Assembly: GCA_024640505.1 (NCBI GenBank)
Contig: JAHEEV010000003.1
Coordinates: forward strand, 27,016-91,015
Source: Halieaceae bacterium
GTDB taxonomy: Bacteria > Pseudomonadota > Gammaproteobacteria > Pseudomonadales > Halieaceae
Direction: 5' to 3'
DNA: 64,000 bases
The position numbers and the translations under genes are program-made. Positions within the stretch are counted from its first letter, which is position 1; every line of letters begins with the position of its first letter. Below are positions 58,438-64,000 of the stretch, one piece after another. The notes under the pieces were generated by a model. That model had not been told where the DNA came from and searched no databases. It saw only the letters and a list, made by a program, of their open reading frames with translations.

Positions 58438-60024
58438 TCAGCGGTTCCTGCGACTGGTGGCCGCCTTTTTCCCGCCCGGTGCTGCCTTGCGGTTGACGGC
58501 CTTTTTCACAGGGGATTTTTTTGTCGCGGACTTGCGCGTCCCGGACTTGCGCGTCCCGGACTGGCGCGTCCCGGACTTACGCGTCACGGGCTTACGCGTC
58601 CCGGACTTCCCGGTCGCCGCTTTGCGCGCGGTGGAACCTGTTCTGGCGGGTTTGCCGGTCGTTCCGGTTCCCAGTCGGTCGAGCCCCTCCAGCATCAGGC
58701 GGGTGAGGTTATAGGGATCCTCCACCGCTTCGGGCGCGGCCCCGACCGCCAGGCAGATGTCCTGGTTGATGGTGGCAAAGGTCACATTGAGCCCGATCCC
58801 GGGGGGCACGATGGGTAGCCCGTGGAAGGCCACCATGGGCGCACCGCCGAGATATAATTGCTCGCGCGGGCCGATCATGTTGGAAATCAGCACGTTGGCA
58901 TTGGGTATGGACTGAAACGCCTTGGAAAATTCCGGCAGCGTCCCGGTTCCGAAGATCACCAGCGAATAGAGCTGCCGCACAGCCGTCGGTATCTTGCTGC
59001 TGGTCTGCTTGATCCGGGTGGTCGAGTCGTGAACCTGCTGCAATCGCCGGGGCAGGGTCGCTCCCGGATCGCCCAGGGGGACCAGTTCCACACTGACCTG
59101 GTTTCCGCCAGCGCCGTGCTCCTCGGAACGAAAAGACATCGCCATCATCGTCACCAGCGCCTTCTGCGCCGGCTCGCCGTGCTGTTCCAGGTATTGGTGC
59201 AGGGCGTGGTCGATAATCGCCATGACCACATCGTTCACTGTCGTACCGGTGGCTTTGGAAATCGCCTTCACCTGCTGCAGGGGCAGCTCACAGTTTGCAT
59301 AGCGACGCTCCGAGGAGGTCGGCGTGCGGTTGAAAGGGGTCGGTTTGGCGTTGAAGGTAAGCGAGCCTTTCTGGGGTCTCAGGCGCAGATTCTGGGCGCC
59401 CAGGTCGGCCAACTGCAGGCCTGCATCCAGCATGCTGGACGGCAGGGAGCCCATGCGTTTGAGCAGTTTCTGTACCTGTGACTGGTCCGACCGCGATGAG
59501 CGCCGTTTACCGGGTGGTTTTTCCACGGGCGACCAGACCGCCCGTATCGACCTGTCCCTGGCCGAGGCGCTGAGAGATTGTTCCAGCAACTTCAGTGCGC
59601 CGCCGCCATCGATCAGGGCATGGTGGACCTTGATCATGATCGCAAGCTGGTTGTCCTCCAGTCCCTCGATGACATAGCACTCCCACAAAGGGCGGGAGCG
59701 ATCCAGCAGGCTGGTGTTGAGAAAGGAGACGATGTCGTAAAAATCCTCCATGCGGCCCGGGGCGGGCACGGCTATATGCCGGACATGGTATTTCAGGTCC
59801 GGTTCGACGGTTTCCCAGGAGGCCACCCCCTTGTCCAGCCACTTCAGTTTCTGGTTGAAGGGCTTGCCCACCTCGCTGTTGCGATAGACTTCCAGCAATT
59901 GCGGGATAAAGGTCCTGCGGCGGTTGGCCGGGATGCGAAAAACCTGGAAAGCGGCCATGTGAACCTGGCGGCGCGGGTTCTCCAGGGCCAGGAAGGCCAG
60001 GTCTACGGGTGTCAGCTTGCTCAC
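58438..60024 (-). CDS. WS/DGAT acyltransferase with histone-H1-like basic tail
   Basis: A 528-residue wax ester synthase/diacylglycerol acyltransferase that uses acyl-CoA to make wax esters or triacylglycerol. The condensation-domain active site is KVHHALIDGGGALKLL (HHxxxDG form, about 131-146), and the family's NVLISNMIGPREQLYLGGAPMVAFHGL lies near 390-416. The catalytic region ends near residue 451. Residues 452-528 are a Lys/Arg/Ser/Thr/Ala-rich tail (SGTRK and RKSGT repeats, KKSPVKKAVNRKAA), like histone H1 or the AlgP/HupN type, which ordinary WS/DGATs lack. The start is GTG 60024, overlapping the upstream WS/DGAT gene by GTGA. Confidence 0.88.
   Translation of the reverse strand: MSKLTPVDLAFLALENPRRQVHMAAFQVFRIPANRRRTFIPQLLEVYRNSEVGKPFNQKLKWLDKGVASWETVEPDLKYHVRHIAVPAPGRMEDFYDIVSFLNTSLLDRSRPLWECYVIEGLEDNQLAIMIKVHHALIDGGGALKLLEQSLSASARDRSIRAVWSPVEKPPGKRRSSRSDQSQVQKLLKRMGSLPSSMLDAGLQLADLGAQNLRLRPQKGSLTFNAKPTPFNRTPTSSERRYANCELPLQQVKAISKATGTTVNDVVMAIIDHALHQYLEQHGEPAQKALVTMMAMSFRSEEHGAGGNQVSVELVPLGDPGATLPRRLQQVHDSTTRIKQTSSKIPTAVRQLYSLVIFGTGTLPEFSKAFQSIPNANVLISNMIGPREQLYLGGAPMVAFHGLPIVPPGIGLNVTFATINQDICLAVGAAPEAVEDPYNLTRLMLEGLDRLGTGTTGKPARTGSTARKAATGKSGTRKPVTRKSGTRQSGTRKSGTRKSATKKSPVKKAVNRKAAPGGKKAATSRRNR
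58531..58605. repeat. 15-bp tandem repeat coding the basic tail
   Basis: Five consecutive copies of a 15-bp unit, consensus CTTGCGCGTCCCGGA on the plus strand, fill 58531-58605; the first two are identical and the others differ by one to three bases. On the coding strand they encode Ser-Gly-Thr-Arg-Lys-like pentapeptides. Degenerate copies flank the block. The in-frame unit could expand or contract without breaking the gene. Confidence 0.85.
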
Positions 60025-61445
60025 GCGGGTAGCTCCCCGGAGGAGGGCTGCTGCTGCGGGACCAGGGCCACCAGGCGATTCAGCTCCTCGACAAAGGCGT
60101 CGTATAACTGCCAGCCATCATCGAGGACTTTCTTGTCGATCAGGATGCACAGGTTGGCGCGCCCGCAATAGCTCCACATGGTCATGTTGAGACAGGTACC
60201 GTCCACGATCTGGCCGGTGGAGAACCAGCTGTCGAGTTTATAGCGGTTGAGGTAGATGGGCTCCCTGGGTCCGGGCACATTGGACAGGACCACATTGGCG
60301 AACAGGCTGAACGCGCCTTTTTTATTGTGGATGTACCAGCTCAGGGCCTTCATCAGCCACGGCGGACAGACCTGCATGACCGAGTTGATGTCGGCTCCTG
60401 CCTCGGCGCAGACTTTGAGATGTTCTTTCATCGCCGTGGCTGACTTGCTCGCCGCGTGCAATCGCTCGATCGGGTCCTCTATATTTGTGGGCAGCCAGCA
60501 GTAGTCCATGGTGGTGAAGTTCCCGACGCCGGGGCTGTCCTCCGGTCGCTTGCCGGCAAAGGGTGTGCCTGCCACAAGCGGGTGCTGGTCGGGATCGTAC
60601 CCCCGGCTCTTGAAGAAATTGCGGATAGCCGATGCGCAGCAGGCCATGAACACGTCGTTGATGGTGACCCCCAGCCCCTTGCTGACCGTTTTGAAATCGT
60701 CGAGGGGCATATCCTTACAGACAAATGTGCGCCCGGGTGAGAGGATTTCGTTGATCGGTGTCTTCTGCATCATGGCCGCCGAGGGAACGTTCTTGCCTTC
60801 TGCCTCGAAGCGCTTCTCCAACTCGATTTTCTTGCGGACGCCGGTGATGACCCGGGGCAGGTTCTTCGCCATGACGGCCGGCAGGTCGCGCAAGCCCCAC
60901 CACAGGCGCTTGCCCCAGGAGGGCCAGGGACGTGGCTGCCAGGCCGGGGCCGGCTCCGGCTGCCACCCGGGTTCGGTCTTGTAGAGTTGCTGCAGGCCCC
61001 AGGCGGCACCCACCCCATCCACGTAGGCGTGGTGTACCAGGGTGACGACGGCGATCTTGCCATCCTGCAGCCCTTCCACCACCCAGGACATCCACAAGGG
61101 GCGGCTGCGGTCGAGCTGGTAGGCGTAGACCGAGGACATGAATTGGCACAGGGCCTTGTGGTCGCCCGGCGCCGGGCAGGCGACGCGGCGCATGTGGTAA
61201 TCAAGGTTGAAGTCGGGATCATCAACCCACATGGGGTGGTTGACGCCCAGTGGCGCGGGGGCGTACTTCCAGCGAAAGAAGGGGATCAGGTGGATGCGTG
61301 CCTCGAAGTCCCGGCGCCATTTATCGAAACTCCAGCCCTCCGGGTCGGTGGAGGGATCCAGGATCGCGACCTTGAAGGTGTGCTGGTAAGCCCGTGGAGT
61401 CTCCATCTGGAGCATCATGGAGTCTACGCCACCCATTCTCTTCAT
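60021..61445 (-). CDS. WS/DGAT-family acyltransferase
   Basis: A 474-residue second acyltransferase of the wax ester synthase/DGAT family. It opens with the family start MGGVDSMMLQMETPRA, has the active-site TLVHHAYVDGVGAAWGL (HHxxxDG form, about 131-147; the second-to-fourth residues AYV are unusual next to the AL-I of its neighbour), and the family end VVLSNVPGPREPIYLNRYKLDSWF (about 396-419). ATG 61445 is preferred; the frame extends 15 codons upstream without a ribosome site. It overlaps the H1-tailed paralogue and heads the leftward lipid operon. The two paralogues are diverged, so they may differ in acceptor (fatty alcohol or diacylglycerol). Confidence 0.87.
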   Translation of the reverse strand: MKRMGGVDSMMLQMETPRAYQHTFKVAILDPSTDPEGWSFDKWRRDFEARIHLIPFFRWKYAPAPLGVNHPMWVDDPDFNLDYHMRRVACPAPGDHKALCQFMSSVYAYQLDRSRPLWMSWVVEGLQDGKIAVVTLVHHAYVDGVGAAWGLQQLYKTEPGWQPEPAPAWQPRPWPSWGKRLWWGLRDLPAVMAKNLPRVITGVRKKIELEKRFEAEGKNVPSAAMMQKTPINEILSPGRTFVCKDMPLDDFKTVSKGLGVTINDVFMACCASAIRNFFKSRGYDPDQHPLVAGTPFAGKRPEDSPGVGNFTTMDYCWLPTNIEDPIERLHAASKSATAMKEHLKVCAEAGADINSVMQVCPPWLMKALSWYIHNKKGAFSLFANVVLSNVPGPREPIYLNRYKLDSWFSTGQIVDGTCLNMTMWSYCGRANLCILIDKKVLDDGWQLYDAFVEELNRLVALVPQQQPSSGELPA

Positions 61446-61587
61446 ACTGTCTCTCTCTGTGCAGGGGCTAATTATTTTCAGTGCTGCCACACGGCTCGTT
61501 CACATCAGGCACAGGCGTGCCCGTGGAGTTGCACGGGCAGATTGCGCACCTGATTCAATGCCGGCCCGTTTGAGAAGAGTGTAGACC

Positions 61588-61618
61588 AAAAAATTGCCCG
61601 CTGATTGTCGCAGCGGGC
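61588..61618 (-). terminator. Rho-independent terminator of the TonB receptor gene
   Basis: On the minus strand GCCCGCTG and CAGCGGGC (61611-61618 and 61596-61603) form a perfect 8-bp stem with a 7-nt loop, followed by AATTTTTT. It lies about 130 bp after the receptor stop, separating it from the lipid operon. Confidence 0.82.
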
Positions 61619-61620
61619 GG

Positions 61621-61639
61621 ACTTGTTGTCATAACAAGT
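61621..61639. promoter_or_regulatory. 19-bp palindrome beside the terminator
   Basis: ACTTGTT (61621-61627) and AACAAGT (61633-61639) are perfect 7-bp arms around a 5-bp spacer. It is AT-richer than its surroundings and lies about 180 bp upstream of the WS/DGAT operon start. It may be a binding site for an unlinked regulator. Confidence 0.45.
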
Positions 61640-61748
61640 GCGGCAGGTCTATGGAGGCGGGGTGCGTTGCGGCGGGGTCGGGAGGTCGGGGCGATGCCTC
61701 CCCGGGATTGGCGGCCCCGGGGAGTAGCGGGGCTCTGGGGCCTCAGGT

Positions 61749-63824
61749 TCAGAACTCGTACATGACCCTGGCGAAGAGGCTGGTGCCGTAGCCCGGGAGG
61801 CGATCTCCTATCCGGATATCGGGGTTTGCTGCCCGGTTGTATCCACCCAGGTGGCTGGCGTAGGCCTTGTCGAAAAGATTCGATACCCCGGCCGCGAGCT
61901 GCAGCCGGGGCGTGACCTGCCAGCTGCCATCCAGGTTGACGATACCGTAACCGGCCGTTTCCTGCTCCCGGTTGGTTGCGCTGACCTGGTCCTGGCGGGC
62001 GTAGAGTACGTTTTCGAAGCCGGCGCGCCAGTGGCCGACGGCATAATTCAGCCTGATCGTCGTATTGGGTGGTGCGATGCGGTAGAGGTCGTCTTCAACA
62101 TCCCGTCGTTCGCCGCGCACGTAGTTGACGATGCCGGACAGGGACCAGTTTTCGTTGAAGCGCCAGGCCCAGTCCATATCAAAGCCGTACAGCTTGGCAT
62201 CCACGTTGGTGAACTGCAGCGGGTCCGGCCTGGCTGTGCCGTTCATGTTATTCATGCCGCGCACCATCATCGTGGCCGGGTGCATGGGATCCAGCGGGGT
62301 GCCCTGGATATAGTCGTCCACCGATGAGTAGTAGAGGCGTGGCGACAGGGTGAGTCGATCGCCGCCGTAATCGAGGCCAAACTCGACCAGGTGTGACACT
62401 TCCGGCTGCAGCCGGATATCGCCAATGTAGAGCTGTCCATCGGCCAGTCCGGCCGTGGCCTCCAGGGGCAGCCAGAGATAGCGTTCCTGGTAGCTTGGGC
62501 TGCGGTGTTTCCGGGCGATACCGGCGTACCAGCTGGTGTGTTCACTGGCCCGGTACCAGCCGCGGGCCACCAGGTCGATATTATGATCCCGTTGTTCGCG
62601 GTCGGCGCTGTTGAAGGCATCGCGCAGGGCTTGCGCCGGCGGCATCATCATCGCCGGTGTGCCATCGACCTTCCCGGCATCGGCGGTCACCCGGTTGTAG
62701 CGCACGCCGAACTCGCCGCGCCAGCGCTCGCCGAAATCGTGGTCCCGCTCCAGAAACACGCCCAGGACCTCCCGCTCCGCGGCGTTGAAGTTGACCACGA
62801 AAAACGACGGGTTCTTCGGGTTGTCGATATTGGAATCGTGCTCGGCCAGGAAGCCGTCGAAGCCGAACGTCCAGGCCCCCTGTTCGTCGTACTGTGTGGT
62901 GTGGAGATTGAATCCCAGGTTGTCGCTGGTCGCTATATTCTGACGCCAGTTTGCAGGCCCGGGGGCCTGGCGCAGGTGATAGTTGGTCATGCCGTGGTCC
63001 AGGTTGCTGCCGTAGACAGAGGCCACGACTTCCAGCTCCCCGGCGCGATCAAAACGGTAGGTGAAGTCGTACAGGTCGCCCTCGAAGTAATCGATGTCCA
63101 TGGGCAGGGCCGGGGTGCCGGTCTCTCCGGTATCGTTATAGCCGTAATTGAACTGCAGCGTATGGTCACCGGCGCGATAGCCGTAGCCCAGATCGTACCG
63201 CTGGCGCTCGTATTCGCTGGGCAGAATCTCTCCGCCCGGGAATTCGGCGTCATCCCCCGCCTGTGCCATGGCTGCCAGTTTGAACCGGTGGCGGTAGTTG
63301 CTGGCGTAGACGTCCGTGTCCAGCTGGTATCCGTTGTTGACCGACTGGGCACTGCCGGTCACCCGGCCCGCTACCTGAAACTGACTGCCACCGGTGAACT
63401 CGCCGTGGCGGGTGCGCGCATCGATCGCGCCCCCGATGGATTCCTGGGCCACGCTGACCGGCGCAATCCCGCGGTAGATCTCCAGGGACTCCAGCTGGGC
63501 GCTCACGGCGTAGGAGATCGGGGGATCCATCCAGTTAGGGCCCGCCGGTGCAAGCTGGTTGCCGTCCAGGGAGGTGGCGATGCGGGGGCCGTACATCCCG
63601 CGATACTGGGGAATGCCGGTGATCGGCCCGTTGCTGTTGACGTTGGCCCCCGGGGCCTGCTTCAGCAGCTGGGCGACATCCGCCGAGACGGTGATAGTAT
63701 CGCTGACCTCGATAGTGCGGGTATCGTGACGTGCACTGACCACCAGTTCCTCGATGTGGTCCGCGTGGAGGGGCAGGGCGGTGATGGCAATGGCCATGCC
63801 CACGTACGAACGGTTTCTGCGCAT
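61749..63824 (-). CDS. TonB-dependent receptor, copper-receptor (OprC/NosA)-like
   Basis: A 691-residue outer-membrane receptor with signal peptide (SYVGMAIAITALPLHA), a TonB-box-like start (IEELVVSARHD), a plug (about 45-150) and a 22-strand-type barrel ending in MYEF. Stretches such as ARKHRSPSYQERYLWLPLEATAGLADGQLYIGD (about 445-477) match the TonB-dependent copper receptor family as I remember it. In the plug, AGPNWMDPP (about 95-103) aligns with the copper-binding Cys-x-x-x-Met of OprC, but the Cys position is Gly here and the Met remains. A MMMPP cluster lies near residue 395. Metal or organic-metal uptake is likely; copper is a hypothesis. Confidence 0.85.
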   Translation of the reverse strand: MRRNRSYVGMAIAITALPLHADHIEELVVSARHDTRTIEVSDTITVSADVAQLLKQAPGANVNSNGPITGIPQYRGMYGPRIATSLDGNQLAPAGPNWMDPPISYAVSAQLESLEIYRGIAPVSVAQESIGGAIDARTRHGEFTGGSQFQVAGRVTGSAQSVNNGYQLDTDVYASNYRHRFKLAAMAQAGDDAEFPGGEILPSEYERQRYDLGYGYRAGDHTLQFNYGYNDTGETGTPALPMDIDYFEGDLYDFTYRFDRAGELEVVASVYGSNLDHGMTNYHLRQAPGPANWRQNIATSDNLGFNLHTTQYDEQGAWTFGFDGFLAEHDSNIDNPKNPSFFVVNFNAAEREVLGVFLERDHDFGERWRGEFGVRYNRVTADAGKVDGTPAMMMPPAQALRDAFNSADREQRDHNIDLVARGWYRASEHTSWYAGIARKHRSPSYQERYLWLPLEATAGLADGQLYIGDIRLQPEVSHLVEFGLDYGGDRLTLSPRLYYSSVDDYIQGTPLDPMHPATMMVRGMNNMNGTARPDPLQFTNVDAKLYGFDMDWAWRFNENWSLSGIVNYVRGERRDVEDDLYRIAPPNTTIRLNYAVGHWRAGFENVLYARQDQVSATNREQETAGYGIVNLDGSWQVTPRLQLAAGVSNLFDKAYASHLGGYNRAANPDIRIGDRLPGYGTSLFARVMYEF

Positions 63825-64000
63825 GGGAGACTCCTGTCAGGGGATCGAGCGGGCGCAGTATATAGAGTGGCCGCGATCCGGGCCTGTGGCATGTTGTCGC
63901 ACCCTGTGCGGTCTAAGTTGTTGATACAGTACCGCCTGATTGTTTCGTCGGCAGGTTTACGTAAATAGTTCACAACTATCCGCGGTCCGTAATTCGTATA
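63825..64000. other. Upstream region of the TonB receptor gene
   Basis: This 176-bp terminal stretch holds the receptor's upstream DNA. AT content rises toward 63920-63980. I found no Fur-like or other palindrome I would defend. Confidence 0.4.

Larger units (their letters stand above)
61446..61748. other. 303-bp region between TonB receptor and lipid operon
   Basis: The region holds no convincing gene. It contains a classic terminator (61588-61618), a palindrome (61621-61639) and presumably the promoter of the leftward WS/DGAT operon. No clear -35/-10 pair was found by eye. Confidence 0.5.

Noticed and set aside
58531..58605. 15-bp repeats considered as iterons of a replication origin
   Set aside because: They are coding, in frame in an acyltransferase tail, with no replication gene or AT-rich region nearby.

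Overview
The window reads as chromosomal DNA of a GC-rich gammaproteobacterium. Dense coding, two TonB-dependent receptors, a TamA/TamB pair, a YcbB/YcbK-type murein pair and wax-ester/triglyceride synthases together fit a marine heterotroph of the Halieaceae (OM60/NOR5) kind. That placement is an inference from gene content and protein style; there is no rRNA or tRNA here to confirm it. I found 47 protein genes, no RNA genes, no insertion sequences, no phage genes and no CRISPR array.

Layout. 1-4293: a TonB receptor (cut by the window edge) divergent from a citrate-synthase-like lyase and an alpha/beta hydrolase, followed by a PcaR/PcaU-type IclR regulator; the divergent promoter carries two near-identical palindromes. 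4676-7127: a secreted M6 metalloprotease and a DUF805 membrane protein. 7300-17832: a catabolic island. A rightward operon (VOC protein, DUF1214 protein, SDR, sulfotransferase, Zn-alcohol dehydrogenase) meets a leftward operon (extradiol dioxygenase-like protein, FAH-family hydrolase, FAD hydroxylase). Each is headed by a divergent TetR gene, and each promoter holds a palindromic operator on recognisable -35/-10 elements. 18053-23894: a PNPOx-like protein, a small phosphatase, an L,D-transpeptidase and a murein endopeptidase back to back, a B12-dependent ribonucleotide reductase and a secreted ricin-type lectin. 24006-29814: tamB-tamA.

30546-33046 is a two-gene operon of a GMC oxidoreductase and a Tat-signalled partner that I do not recognise. 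33193-40708 holds a repeat-built lipoprotein, a large MscS-type channel, an Npt1-like carrier with a cadherin-like tail, an orphan lipoprotein and an AlkB-like dioxygenase. 40796-45532 holds a dihydrodipicolinate-reductase-like protein, a GPH-type carrier and a molybdopterin oxidoreductase. 45757-49997 holds a 5-alpha-reductase-like membrane enzyme, a carboxylesterase lipoprotein and a phospholipase-D-type lipoprotein. 50042-55552 (leftward) holds a UbiB-type kinase, a Calx-beta glycerophosphodiesterase and a DUF3604 protein. 55843-61445 holds a cation-diffusion transporter, then a leftward neutral-lipid cluster: two WS/DGAT acyltransferases and an acyl-CoA ligase, one acyltransferase bearing a histone-H1-like tail. 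61749-63824 is a copper-receptor-like TonB protein.

How the parts fit. The island and the first locus look built to import and break down hydroxylated aromatic or steroid-like compounds to acyl-CoA, each unit under its own ligand-responsive repressor. The lipid cluster could store the carbon gained. The best candidates for something undescribed are the GMC/Tat-partner pair, the WS/DGAT with a DNA-binding-like tail, the carrier with a cadherin-like domain, and the sulfotransferase placed inside a catabolic operon.
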